The notes: generated by a model not told the origin, from the sequence alone. A stretch of DNA of 64,000 nucleotides from Austropuccinia psidii (GCA_023105745.1 JALGQZ010000011.1:47088698-47152697), one strand, 5' to 3'; positions 35,641-48,776 are shown, counted from the stretch's first letter. Numbers and translations are program-made.

Positions 35641-37934
35641 TTAAATTCCTATCTCATTGATTCTTGTTTTCTTTGGAAAGGTATTAGCCAAATGAGATGT
35701 TCTTTGTGAGTGTTGAGGTATATTTTACATACCCAAATAGGCCACAATTATATTCAAAATAAATTCTGAACTATGCATAACCCATAAGTCATGCATATAT
35801 AAAAAATCCATCATTTTTGAATTCAGAAAAGATGAATAACTTTTTATTGACTAGGTAAATACATGGATTTAAGGTCAGATTTGGATTCTACACAAAATTT
35901 CACCTAGGGTAGCTCCATAGAGTGAATCAGCTCAAATCAACTCTTTGAGGTGGTAATATTGAAAATACTTCAATACCACATCATCAATACCACACAAAAG
36001 ATTGGTGAAAATTTTTGTTTTTCTCTATTTCATGCCAAAATAATGGGAATGTGAGAAATCCCATGTTACATACACACTAAGAATAGTGTTATGCATGCTT
36101 TGAGAAATTAATATTATGGTATTCTTACATGCATGTTTGGTACACCCATAGTGGATATCTCACTTGAAGCTTAAAATTCTATTTTGACGTAAAAAATACG
36201 CAAGGGGGAGAAAAGACATCAAAGAGAGCCAGGGTACCCAGCTTCTGAGGCCACTGAGGCATGGACAGCTCCAAAGCTTGGATCCATGGCTGATCTTGGC
36301 CCAATTAGTAAATTCAAACCTTTTGGGAATTTGGTTACCATGTTACAACTACAGTAAATTATGAGGAAACAGCAAATAACCTGCTATTTTGACATGCCAA
36401 GGAGGTAAAGAACAACTTAGACTCCTGTAACCATGTCAATTTTTAATGATTTACCATGGATAAACCCCAAAAGAGTAATTAAAGCCCTTTTTGGACTAGT
36501 ATCCATTGATTTATTTCATAGAAACCAGCTATACACTGCTATTTGCAATTCTACATAGAATTGAGGTAAAAACTTCCAAAATTCATTAAAAATACAATTC
36601 TTCATGAATCTTTCTGAAACCTTCAGGACCAAATACAAACTGTATAATTCATAAAAAAACCAAAAACAATTATACTTTTATATGTAAAATTAAAAGTTTT
36701 ACTTACAGTCCATTTCTGATGATTCCACATGAAACACAGAATCCTTAAAAATTTACAGAAAATACATTCTGTGATGAAATTTCCAATGAAATTGATAACT
36801 TTGAGGAATCAATGATTATTTTGGAATAGAAGAAGACTTACAGTTGTTACTCCTTTTATTCTTAACCATAAATGGGTTGGTAGTCACGTAAAAGCCTCAA
36901 TTAAGTAATTATGATAAACTTATGTGACAACAAATGATGCAATCAATAATCCAAAAAGGTTTATTAATTTCTCACTAACTGGTTTTTCAGTTTGCACCAT
37001 GGCATGCCTCAGTGAGCTAGCTGTCTTAGACTTAAAAAAGGCCTCCTCTTGCTGTTTTTTCCACATCATCACATTATCCAATTATACCTTTATTACCAAC
37101 AAGTAAGTATCAGTTAAATCTTTTCTTAAGTGTTTTAATTCTTTCTGAATAAATAATAAAGATGTTAAATCATATAAATCAACTATATATTGTTTTAATA
37201 CAGCTATAAATGATTTTGATCCCTTAAAATCCACAATTCTGCGTCAAATTCCTCTACTTCTATCTTTCAATAAGTTCTTTGGAGTATTGGTGTGTAATTT
37301 TCCTTAATTCTTGAAGTTTTTCTCTAGTAATAGTTTTATTCAAGAGTTATCATTATAATCATTCTTGTAAAAGATAATTATATATTAAAATAATTTCATT
37401 ATTTTAATAAAGAAGTCTTTATTATTAAGTTCTTCTTGTAATTGATTCTAGTAGACAATTACTGCTTACTGTTATAATCACTGGTAGTGTATAACAGGCA
37501 AAAGGAATAATTCTTTAATTATTCAATTGTGGTTATAATAATTTTTTATTATTGTATTTCATAGGAACAGTCATAGTACCTTTGATTAATAGTAATATTA
37601 TCAACAGTTTCATAGACACATCTTAAATTCTTCCACAATTATGAAATTTTAAAGGATCTCTTTCTTGTGGTTTATTTGGTCTTGAAATTGGTTTCCCATT
37701 AGTGTTATTGTCTGTTGGGGGTTTATACCAGTTTCCAACAATTTTTGTTCTGGTAGTGATATTCTCCATGGCATTGATATAATCATCTGTAAAGCAAGCC
37801 TCCATACCTCTGCTTCTTATAGCATGCTCAAAGTCACCACCAAATTTTCTTAATATCCTTTTATGTACCATTGGTTCAAATATATCAGGATGATGGGCAG
37901 TTAATCTGTCCTTCTTCTTGAGAAGCCAGGACAT
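35641..37934 (-). pseudogene. gag: R6 gag C-terminal part, split by a solo LTR
   Basis: The part 37934-37633 carries the end of capsid (WLLKKKDRLTAHHPD, ILRKFGGDFEHAI) and the first half of a CCHC zinc knuckle (FHNCGR). The second half (TSHLANTFPKK) is at 35704-35650. Leaving out the solo LTR and one TSD copy brings the two halves into line. The first cysteine of the knuckle is Phe and the last is Phe, so the knuckle was already decayed. Confidence 0.85.
35705..37627 (+). repeat. Solo LTR, family A, with TSD TTCTT
   Basis: It begins TGTGAGTGTTGAGG and ends ATCTTAAA (normal end CTTACA, one base changed). The length is 1923 bp against 1922 in R9. TTCTT is found on both sides (35700-35704 and 37628-37632). 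No internal region is present, so it is the product of recombination between the two LTRs of a former element. It keeps the GTAAGT donor after CCAACAA (near 37100) and one of the two ACGT inverted-repeat arms. Confidence 0.9.
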
Positions 37935-37958
37935 GGGCCTCTACCTTTCAATATTTAA

Positions 37959-40116
37959 ATTTAAGGTTTGTCTACTAAACTCTTGAGAATAGTAACAAAT
38001 ATCAAAAGTACTATGACTGACCTCAGTAGAAAATATAATAGAATTAAATATTTTGAACAAGAATGAGTATAATTATTAAAAATAATTATATAAATAAAAG
38101 AATTCAATTATTATTAAATAATTTCATAATGATAAAATCTGAATGATTATAATAAATGATAATTATTATATTATCATTATGGTCACTGACATTTATGATA
38201 ATAATAAATATAAAATCTCTTAATGAAGAAATTATATTTACAAAATAATCATATTTATCCACTTATAAAAAATACAAATATTATTTATAAAATGAATGTT
38301 ACACACACTTTGAAGAGAAAAATCTCATAGAAAAATTCTAAATAAAAAAATGAATATTAGATAAAAAAGATATAGAAATCCAGAGAAAACTTACTTCTAA
38401 TATTCATTCAATAAAATAAGTCAAAAAACAACAGTTATAGTATTAAATATTTATTATAAGATAAAACCACACCAAAAATCAACATTTTAAAGGTTAAAAA
38501 CAGCTTTTTCATGATGAAATAAGTTTTAAGAGCTTCTAGATGAATTTGTGGAGCTTTAAAAGATATTCAAGACAATAATTTTATAAGATAAAATGTATTA
38601 TTGGTGCTTACAACAACAATCTGTGTTCTATGATTTAAATTCTTTAATTTGAAATTTATAAACAATAAAATAATAAAGAAGTAATTTGATAATAAGATTT
38701 TATATTTAATAAAACTTCAACTGTTTAAATGTGTAATATCATTGAATGATGATGATAATCATGGAAAAAAAAAGTGATTTAAAGGATCTTTTTATGGATT
38801 AAGAGGAGCTCTCATTATTTATTATGGTTATATAGGGCGTTCCCAGGTCAAAACTGAAAACCATACTTAAAAATAAGGTTCTTAACCTAAGGTAACTTAT
38901 TTTTCATTCCAATTTAAACTTACAGGTGTTATTCTTAGTTTGAAGTAACTCTAATCCTCTTTTGTGTCAATAAAGAAAAGCTTATCTATATTAAATTAAT
39001 GACCATCTTGAAATAAAATCTTTAGTGAAAATCTCTAAAACTGCATTTTTATACAATTTTTAAAGGAATCCTAATTTTCTTTAAGAATAATTAAAAAAGC
39101 CAATTTCAAGGCTAATTAACAATTAATCCTGTTTAGAAAATATACTTAAAATTTAATTTATACCCATTTAACATTGAATTGAAAGCTGTGTGGGTGTTCA
39201 AGAAAATCCATTACGAATTAGATTTTTAATGAATTTTTGAAGGTATTGCTATTTTGCCGCATAAAATAACAATACACACCAAACCTTCCCTTTTGATAAG
39301 GTTTTAAAACTTATACACTTTATGTTTAATTCTTTTCAAGCTCTTTCAAGCTGAATTAAGCTTTTAAAGTTCTTGAAACCTTGATTACAGGTCTGCATGT
39401 GGGGATTTACCCTTTGGAAGCTTGTAATTACTGTCCAAATTGAGATAAAACCAGTCTCAAATTGAATATTTAATCAAAGTCTAATATTAAGGTTTAAATA
39501 TGGTTGAAAATAATCTAATACAGGTGCGCAACTATGATTGAGTCCTTGAAGATCCAGAAAGCTGGGTACCCTGGCTGTATTTGGCTTTTTTCCTTTGTCC
39601 CACCTGTCTGCATGGATTTTGCACTTTTATTTACTTAAAGACATACTAGGTAGTTAAATCAATTTAAGTTGATCCCACACAGGATTTAAATACTGTATGG
39701 TAAGTCCTTAGCCAATTCAGTAAAGATTCACAAAAACTCAATTTTAACTAAATTTTTGGTAAGTTTGCATAAACCTTATGTAAATTTAAATTTAAGCTTA
39801 TTTAGGCTTAAATTCAACAACTTTCAAAAAATGTGAAAACCTTCAAATTTTACTGTGAGATTTTTACATCTTCCAATAATCTAAGAAATAGTCATTTTTG
39901 GGTGTAACACACCATGGGTCTACCCTTGTTTTTTTTGGTAGAGAATCCAAAAATGACTTAATATTTATAACTTTTTTTTATAATGGTTCAAGTTATACTT
40001 ATTTGGTGCTATTTTTTATTTTGAATCCACTTGATAAGTCTTTTTAAGACTAAATCAACTGTAAAAAAGCTATTTGTGGCCTTACAGCTATGACTTACAT
40101 ATCTCACAGGCTCACA
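37959..40116 (-). repeat. R6 5' LTR (LTR family E, about 2150 bp)
   Basis: The minus strand starts TGTGAGCCTGTGAGATATG at 40116. It aligns with the 3' LTR fragment at 31062-31781, including the GGGTACCC block (39560). The 3' end near 37959 is approximate; no primer-binding site follows because the leader is deleted. The TTATTA-rich half resembles LTR family D. Confidence 0.7.
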
Positions 40117-41639
40117 GATAATGTATGAATACAAAGTAAGGAAAACACATTGGATAAACTGATACATGCTCTCAATTCATTTCAGATTCATTGATATAGT
40201 ATTAATCACAATTAATTACTCCAAAATGGTCTATTCACCCTACAGCTCCTGGCTTCAGGACTTCAACTTCAGGCTGACACATATCAAATATACCAGAATC
40301 ATTCCAAAAACCTGTGTTTTCCCCCAGGTAGATAATAAGTTTTATTTATTGTGAATTATGTTTTATTTATTACCCAGAGAATTATACTTACAATATTTTA
40401 AGTCAGATTTTTTCATTCTTGCCCCATTAAGTGGAGTTTTGGTGTTAATATCCTAATCATTCATTTTCCTATTTCTGAAGAGGTTAAAGCATAATACAGG
40501 ATTATTTTTTAGGTTTTTATTTAATTTTGTTGTTTTTTATTAAGCTTTGATCAAATTAATTCTTTGGATTTCAGGAAATTACCCTTCTGAATTTTGACTC
40601 TCATATTATTGAGCACTCTCATATCTTCATAATTTGAGCCCTCCCTCAGTACTTCTGCTCCCAGAGCTCCAGGCCACTATCCACTTGGAAGGGCCCATGG
40701 GTAGTAGTGGCTGAGATAATTTCTAACATATAATAGTGCTTAATTCTGAGATTCTAATTCAAGAATAGAGTGATACTTTTCTTTTATCATGCTCCTTTAT
40801 TTACTTAATGGATGAGTATTAAGATAGCTCATTGGATTGAACTATATTCTCAATATGAAATTCACTTAAACCTATGGTTGAGAAAATGAGCAATACAAAT
40901 AAGACTCTTTCTTTTGCAAAAATAGTTTCTTGGTACAAAGGAAACTCAGTTGAAGCTATAGGAAACAGATATAACATATTAAGAATAGGAAAAATTAATG
41001 TGATTCAATTTTTGATAATATTTTGAAGAAAATACTTGCATTATAAGTGAGTTTTTGAAATAACCTCTTTTGATTTTTGAAAAACATATAGCTCACTGTA
41101 GAATGATGAATGATTATATATTCTATTTTATACTTAATTTAAAAAAGATTAAAAAGAGAACATGTTTTTTCCCTGTATTTTATGCTATTATTACCAACTT
41201 CTGACTCATACAAAAATTGGAAGGAAATCTTTCAGACCAACATCAAGAGAATTATTCATTGTGAACTCAAGTCAAGATAATTAATAATCCTTAGGAAGGG
41301 AAGCTTAGATCATTTCGACACACAAGCAGAATAGGAATTTCAATTTGAAATAAATTTGAAACCATTTCAAGTTAGTTTCCCCATCTAGGTCAAGCCTTAT
41401 ACATCTCACATAAATGCATACCCAGAATGTGGTATCCCGATGTGGTGGTCAGTCAGGAATTGAATATCTGAAAGTATCCAGATTGAGCTTAGAAAATTAG
41501 AGTTAAAAAGATAAATAAAATTAAAAATGGAATGAAATACACTTACAGAACAATAAAAGATGATATAACTATAATTATTCAGCTCAAACATTAAAAACTA
41601 CAGGAAAATAATCACAAATGGGATTTAATTAATCTATTC
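40117..41639. other. Unassigned sequence
   Basis: No gene, LTR or known motif recognised. Composition is AT-rich with a few GC-richer patches (40640-40710). Short open frames do not repeat elsewhere in the window. Confidence 0.4.
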
Positions 41640-42260
41640 CTGCATCAAGAGCATATGAAAAAGAAAAGGAGACAATCATGAATTTATCTTCAATATATTT
41701 AAAGAAGAAATAAAACACATAGATAAGGTACAGTATCTGGAAGAAACAGATCAACAATCCACCTTAAGTTTACCACCATTTCAACCTGAAGATACTGCTT
41801 TAAGAAATTATTCTGAAGATATTGAAGAGAAAGATCAAACCATAAATACTCATCACTTGATGAAGAAATTTCAAGATATTTTTTAAAATCAAATGAAAAA
41901 TAACAGATCTTACATCTTATATTTCTGGAGCTAGCCCTATTGAATCAAAATTAAGGAGAAGTTCAATAGAGTAAGAGTTACTATTATCACCTACACCTGT
42001 ACCTAGAGCTTCATCTAATCCATAGACAGAGGGAAGAAATGAACCTATGCCTAGGGGAGTATTTGTATCTACACTTAAAATCTCAATACTATTATTCCAA
42101 GAGATCTCAAGGGTGTAGAAGCCCATAGTAAAGACTAGGGCTAGGGAGTAAGACCTTTCTCTTTAATTAAATCAATTGCAGAGATTAATCAAGATAGTGG
42201 ATGAAACAGCTGAAAATGAAGGAGCTAATGTAGAGAATATATAAAGAAGCATTATTTTCA
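41640..42260 (+). pseudogene. Gag N-terminal fragment of the R5 lineage
   Basis: The plus strand contains GASPIESKLRRSSIE, LLLSPTPVPRASSNP, EPMPRGVFVSTLKIS and DETAENEGANVENI in order, broken by stops. A Ser/Pro-rich gag N-terminus followed by a short acidic capsid start fits the R5 lineage, read here in the opposite orientation. The boundaries are not clear. Confidence 0.4.
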
Positions 42261-43257
42261 TGGAATAATAAGAGGTGTTAAGGCATTAAAGAAAAAGCCA
42301 AATATTGGTATTTCAGTATATTATAGAAATAAAATGACAGTTAGGAATGTTGATATCTAAAGGATGGTACAACATTCAAAGAACTAAGTAAATATTGGAG
42401 CAGGAATGTAGGAAAACCATTCATTGGATAGAAGCAGATGATATTTATAGATAAATAGACATTCTTAAAACAGGAGGAGAGAAGCAAAAAAATATTAAAG
42501 TAGCTACAAGGAAGGAAAGAAAAGTAAAATAAAACATAGAGAAAAAGAATGGAGAGCAGAATGAAGAGTGATAGAAAATAAAAAAATGATGAATTAGTGG
42601 TGAGATGGGAGCTTGAAATCAGGATAGGATAAAAATAAAACTTCATTTTCCTTATCTTGAAGCTAGGAAACTTGAGGATGAATATAAGAAGTAGTTTATG
42701 GGATGAAAATATGATGAGAATGGTTGAAGCAGAAATGACATAGAGCGTATGTTTGTTCTAAAAGGTGAAGTTTGAAATGGGACTAAGTTAGGTTTCCTTT
42801 TGAGGTAGTAGTTGATTATAGAATTTTGACAGCTCATCTTGCAAGGCAAAGAATTGTCAGAAAAGTAGTGAGCTGGGGAAATATTGAGAAAGTTCATGGA
42901 AAGGAACAGGATAGTATCTCCTACTAATTTGGTTAAGAAATTGGAAGATATTTGGTGGGTGGACATGTAATTTAGGAATCATTTTAAGTTTTTGATGAGA
43001 TCATGGATAAATTTATATCCAATATTCATATTCTTCATAATGAAGCTTTTGTGGTTGGAATTTGACTGAGCTAAATATATAGCTCCCTTTTTGTCATTGA
43101 AGGGAAGTAGACAAGAAATTACCTCTGATTTTGCTTTCTTGAAGGATGTTTTCTGGCCAGATGAGCTCCTTTGTCCTGTCAGAAAGATACTTGTAGTAAG
43201 CTTCAGTGGCCAAGTGAGAAAGGGCTGATTTATTCTTTCCTTTCAAGGAGATAGGGT
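42261..43257. other. Unassigned, possibly decayed TE coding sequence
   Basis: Both strands give medium-length frames with stops. I cannot decide on a reading or a family. The open frame at 43094-43411 (minus) is a hybrid of this sequence and the LTR at 43258. Confidence 0.35.
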
Positions 43258-44247
43258 TGTCAGCCTGTGACTCAAAACCAGAGCACAGGCATGACAGCCA
43301 AATGCCATAAAGCATTGGTAGAGCAAAATACCACCAAAACATGGAGCTGAGCCAAATCAGCTCAAAAGGTATCAAAATAAAGAGCAAACCCTCCCGTTTT
43401 GAAATATACAAGTCCCATCATCATGGGACAAAGAATAACCAAGTTATTCCTGCTCAAAGAAGTTGTTGAACATAAACCTTAATTTTCAACTCTCATCTTA
43501 AATCCAGAGGAAGGGCTTAAACCCAGCAAATGGGTATTAAAATTAAAGCTCTACCTCAGGGCTATCAAATGGTACTAGCCATCCTGAGCTAGCACAAAAA
43601 CCACAGAAGTTATGGGCAAAATAAGATCAAATAAGGGTGAATAAAATATTCACCTCTCATCTGACTTCTACATTTTTGGTGTGAGATACTTAAAGTGGGG
43701 TCATTTTGTAAAGAGCACAATCAGGGCTATCTTATGGTTCCATCAATTCCCCCATATCTCATTTAGAACAAAGGTTGTGGGGCGAAAAAGTTCCATACAG
43801 ATTTTGAGAAAATCTTACTCCGGATAACAAAAATTTAACTTAGCATAACTTTGCCATATTTAATGTTACCCATACTAAATAAGATACCATTGTTTTTATT
43901 GAATACAGGGATAAATAATGAACCAAATTTGAGCTCAATATCTTAAAAACTGAGAAAGGTATAGAAATTTTAAGGTTAAAATCCCACAGTTTGGCCAATA
44001 CACCTTTACTGTGGGATAAATTCACATAACTATGATTATGAGGTGTCAAATAGACAAAGAAGCTTGTTTTCTACTTTGATACCTCATAGTTCTTTCAATA
44101 CTGGGGTCCAATACAGGTTCTGTACAGCATTCTACGCGTCATACATGTCAGAAGAGGGCTGTGTGGTCCCCAGCTGAACAATTTCACCCTGTATTGCAGG
44201 AAGCTGACCAGATGTGGTTTCAAAAGCACATCTGGGCCCAATAAGGG
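43258..44247 (+). repeat. R7: LTR family B, first part, broken by R8
   Basis: It begins TGTCAGCCTGTGACTC and aligns with the first 990 bp of the family-B LTR (as in R10, reversed). It stops inside the CCCAATA-AGG segment where R8 starts. The remainder should lie past the far end of R8, outside the window. Confidence 0.8.
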
Positions 44248-46170
44248 TGTGAGCCTGTGGGATATGACCACATATCCAAAAAGGTCACAAGAAAACTTTA
44301 TAATAGTTGTTTTTTTAAAATAATTATCTCAAAATAAGTGAAAATTCCATAAATGGGCATATATTCTTAATCAACTTAGAACCTAATGGGTAAAAAAAAT
44401 AAAATAAATCATTAGATTCCTCATAATAAAATACACATATATCATTTTTATGGAATATCTTCAAAGTCAATAATTAATAAAAAATGAGTAAGAATACTAT
44501 AAAAAAGACATAAACTCTTCTTTATCTCAGAATAAAATGTAGCAACATGTGAGATAAATTGTACCATTGGATTTCCCATGAAATAATATGCATATAAAAT
44601 TTTTATGTCATATTTGTAAAGTCAATATTTAAGGAAATAACCTCTATATATGCAGTTTTATGATCAGTGCATATATTCATGGTTTTTAGTTCATACCTCT
44701 TAAGTTAAACATGATAGAGAGTTAAGCTAAAAAATGAATTTAACTGGTAATCACCTTATTGATACAGATAAGAATTATATCTGACAAGTTATAAACAAGG
44801 TTATAACATATAAGGGTTTATTGAATATAATTGCTATAGCTGTTGACCACTCTGTTGTGAAAGTGGTCCAAGCTTCAAATAAAGTGCATATTCAGGTTAC
44901 ACTAGCTCATACGTGAAGAATTATTAATTTTATATCATTATATTCAAGGTAAAACCCCTTGAAATCATGGTTTGAAGTTTAGAATAAGTAATTTCAACAG
45001 AAAAGATGAGTTACACGACAAATATTCAAAAATAGAGTTTTGATGATGTAATAAAAGTCTTTTGGAAGTTTAAGTATAACATTTTGGACTATAAGAATCC
45101 ACTCTCTGATTGGCTGTAGCGTGTATAACCTAAAATCTATCAATGATCAAATCTTAAGCTTAAAATTGATCATTTATGATCACTCACTGTAATGTTATTT
45201 TACGTTTAACAGTTAAATAAGTGATAGAACTGGTGAATACTATTATATTATTATTAATAATGATAGAATTAACAAATTTTAGGTTTCTTCAAAGCCTATT
45301 ATGTCATCAAACTTAGAGTTATACTGATAAGTCTAAATAATGGTGTAATAATGAGATAAGATGGTTTAATTATAATGTAATCATCACTAAACCTTGAAAT
45401 TATGATCAATTCCAGTGGATACCATCATTAAATGTCTAATAGAAGCCTTTTAGACTCTAGGAGGGAAGGATTCACTATAAATAGAGCTCTTTTTTGCTCT
45501 ATTTCCCCCTCAGACACAACAAAAACATTAAATTATTAAAATCAAAGGTCAAAGCTTTCTGCTTTTTATATGAAACTATTATATATTCAAGGAATCAAGT
45601 TCATCTTTATTATAATCATCAATTTTGACGTGATGTAATCAACTTTTAATATTTTTTTGTTAAACTTCTCTAAAATCTTTAATTCCACGTAAAAACAAGA
45701 ATATTTGTAATTTCTTTTAATTTTTATTGTAAATACAATTCAAATAACTTGTATTTATATTTTTTGGAGTAAAATTATTCAAAATTATTATATTAAGTGT
45801 TCATAGTAGGTTATTCTCTCTCTTAATAATAATTTCTCTCTATTATTATTTGTTTAATGATTCTTAAATTGATATGAATAGTATGTATATTCATTGATAA
45901 ATTTAATATTAGTAATATTATTGTTATAACTGTTTTTATTAATAAAAGAATTTTTTTATGCCTTCATTATTTGTTTGGAACAATGATAAAGTGCCATCAA
46001 TATATGAATTATCATATATCAATATTTTGAATATATAGCTTTCATTATTATAATCACTTAATAATATAAATATTTTACGCAAGAATTGTAATAATTCTTT
46101 ATTATTGTAATTCTATTTTATCTTATTCTTCAAATTTAATAAGGACATTCATAGTACAATAAGTACAATA
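44248..46170 (+). repeat. R8 5' LTR (LTR family D)
   Basis: It begins TGTGAGCCTGTGGGATATG. It aligns with 15853-17806, but the last 40-55 bp and the start of the primer-binding site are deleted: the sequence passes from AAGTACAATA into TTAGGCCTGGCTGTG. The five bases before it (AAGGG) are the likely target site in R7. Confidence 0.8.
45476..45483 (+). promoter_or_regulatory. TATA box of LTR family D (R8 copy)
   Basis: TATAAATA followed by GAGCTCTTTTTT and a CCCCCTCA tract, the same arrangement as at 17085. Conservation between two old LTRs supports a real promoter. Confidence 0.6.
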
Positions 46171-46854
46171 TTAGGCCTGGCTGTGATATTTACTTAAACA
46201 ACCTTTAAAAAACGATTCAAACTGGGATTATTCAATAATAAATTATATAATAATTCTATATTTATTAATTTCAAAAGCTATTGAGGCATTTGGGAAGGAA
46301 TTTTACTGTCTTACACGTGGTTTTTAACATCCTCAGACTTGCAAGAACTTTCTTTGAGTGACTCTAGTGATTAAAAAAGATATTTATAAATTCAAAATAA
46401 ATTTATGTTATAAATCTATTCTGAAAGAATCATCTTAATTTTTTATTTTTTTCTTAAAAAATACAAATATAAAAGATAATAATAAAAAAACCAATAAAAA
46501 AAACTGTTTTTATTTATTCTTATTCATTTGAACAGATAAAGCCAATTCTTCATGTGTAAATTGCCATATCTTATCAAAAATAACACTTTTTCTAAAAAAG
46601 AATTATCTTTATTTCTCTTTTCTCTAGTGCTTTCAGACAACCAAAGAGAGGACAATCAAACCACTGTTGAGAGATTTGTGGAAGAAACTTGTCCAAGTGC
46701 TCCTACAACTCTTGTTAATAAGAAAAAGAAGTCTAACAAATTAGCCTTTCCAGGACCCACTATTCAGGACTCTGAAGGCAAGTAGCTCTCTTTAAATTTC
46801 CATAAAAAGAGTTTTTAGTGTCCTGAAATATCTTTATCTTATCAGGTATGACTA

Positions 46855-48776
46855 TGTGAGCCTTGAGGTATATTTTACATACCCAAATAGGCCACAATTA
46901 TCTTAAAAAGAAATTTTGAATTATGCAAAACTCATAAGTCATGCATATATCCAAAATTCATCATTTTCAATTTCAGAAAAGATGAATAACTTTTTATTGA
47001 GTAAGTAAATCCATGGATTTAAGACCAGATTTGGCTTCTACACAAAAATTCACCTAGGGTAGCTCCATAGAGTGAATAAGCTCAATTTAAGTATTTGAGG
47101 TGGTAAAATGGAAAATACTTCAATACCACATCATTAATACCACATAAAAGATCCGTGAAAATTTTTGTTTTTCTTGATTTTTAGCCAAAATAATGGGAAA
47201 GTGAGAAATCCCATGTTACATATACACTAAGAATAGTGTTATGCATGTTTTGAGCACTTAATATCATGGTATTCTTACATGGACTTTTGGTACACCCATA
47301 GTGGATATCTCACTTTAAGCTTAAATTACTATTTTGACGTAAAAAATTAGGCAAGGGGGACAAAAGACATCAAAGAGAGCCAGGGTACCCAACTTCTGAG
47401 GCCTCAGAGGCGTGGATAGCTCCAGAGCATGGATCCATGGCTCATCTTGGCCCAATTGGTAAACTAAAACTCTTTGGGAACTTGGTTACCAAGTCACACC
47501 TACTGTAATCATAAGAAAAATAGCAAATAACCTGCTATTTTGACGTGCCAAGGAGGTAATAAGCTACTTAGACTCCTGTAACCACGTCAATTCTTGATGG
47601 CTTTCCATGACTAGACCCTAAAAGAGTAATTAAACCCTTTTGGGATCCATATTCATTGATTTACCTCATAGCAACCAGCAAAATACTGCTATTTGCAATT
47701 CTACGTAGAAATAAGGTAAAAACTTCAAAAATTCATTAAAAATACAATTCTTAATGAATCCTTCTGAAACTTTCAGGACCAATGGAGAACTGTATTATCT
47801 ATGGTAAAACCAAAAAGAAGTATGGTTTTACTAGTAAAATTAAAAGTTTTACTTACAGTCCATTTTTGACCATTCTACGTGAAACACTGAATCTTCAAAA
47901 ATTCACAGTAATTACAACCTGTGATGAAATTGGCAATAACATTGATAACTTTGAGAAATCAATGATTATTTTAGAATAAAAGAAGATTTACAGATGTTAC
48001 TCCTTTTATTCTTAACCATATTGGGGTTGGTAGTCACGTAAAAGCATCAATTAAGTAATTATGATAATCTTACGTGACAACAGATGATGCAATCATTAAT
48101 CCAAAAGGGTTTATTGTTTTCTCACTCACTGGTTTTTCAGTTTGCTCCATGGCACGCCTCTGTGAGCTGTTGTTGACTTAAAAGAAGCCTCTTCTTGCTG
48201 TTTTTTCCTTATCATCATCTTATCAATTTATTAAATCATTATTACCAACAAGTAAGTATTAGTTAAAGCTATTCTTAAGTGTTTTAAATCTTTCAAAATC
48301 ATCCAGAAAGACGTGAAATCATAGAATCCAACTATATTTTGTTGTAATACTGTTATAAATCCTTTTGATCCCTTAAATCCACAATTCCACGTCAAATTTC
48401 TCTACTCTTACCTATCAATAAGTTCTTTGGAGTATTAGTGAGTCATTTATTCTTAATTCTTAAAGTTTTTCTCTAGTAATAGTTTTCTTTAAGAATTATC
48501 TTTATAATTATTCTTGCAAAAGATAATTATATATTAAAATTATTTTATTATTTTAATAAAGAAGTTTTTATTATTAAATTCTTCTTGTAATTGATTCTTG
48601 TAGACAATTACTTGCTCACTGTTAAAATCACTAGTAGTGCTTAACACGTGAAAGAAATAATTTTTAATTATTTAATTGTGGTTATAATAATATTTTATTA
48701 TTATATTTCATAAGAACAGACATAGTACTGTTGATTAATATTAATATTATCATCAGTTTCATAGTCACATCTTACA
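46855..48776 (+). repeat. R9 5' LTR (LTR family A, 1922 bp)
   Basis: TGTGAGCC...CATCTTACA. It has the same length as the 3' LTR, and I count about ten single-base differences by eye. It contains many ACGT sites, an inverted pair GTCACGTAA (48033) / TTACGTGAC (48070), and a GTAAGT splice-donor-like site at 48252 just after CCAACAA. Confidence 0.95.
48033..48078 (+). promoter_or_regulatory. Inverted ACGT sites in LTR family A
   Basis: GTCACGTAA (48033-48041) and its exact reverse complement TTACGTGAC (48070-48078) are 28 bp apart. They repeat at 56393 and 56430 in the 3' LTR. In the older solo LTR the first is kept (36883) and the second has become TTATGTGAC. ACGT cores are typical of bZIP (CREB/ATF-like) binding sites. 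They lie about 180 bp before the predicted splice donor, so upstream activation is plausible. Confidence 0.5.

Larger units (their letters stand above)
31062..40116 (-). mobile_element. R6: decayed chromovirus (LTR family E) carrying a solo LTR
   Basis: In element order this has a 5' LTR (40116-37959), C-terminal gag, protease, RT, RNase H, integrase, chromodomain, polypurine tract and a 3' LTR fragment. Leader, ORF1 and the first two-thirds of gag are deleted. A family-A solo LTR (35705-37627) interrupts the zinc knuckle. Stops and shifts occur throughout. Confidence 0.85.

Noticed and set aside
42341..42966. Two minus-strand frames rich in Phe, Ser and Leu
   Set aside because: Composition is that of an AT-rich strand. 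The neighbouring plus-strand reading fits decayed gag better; neither is convincing past 42260.
43094..43411. 105-codon minus-strand frame as a gene
   Set aside because: About half of it is antisense of the family-B LTR starting at 43258, so it is a junction artefact.
47782..47979. 65-codon open frame in both R9 LTRs (also 56142-56339)
   Set aside because: It is present twice only because the LTRs are near-identical. The same place in the solo LTR is broken, and the frame has no good start or domain.
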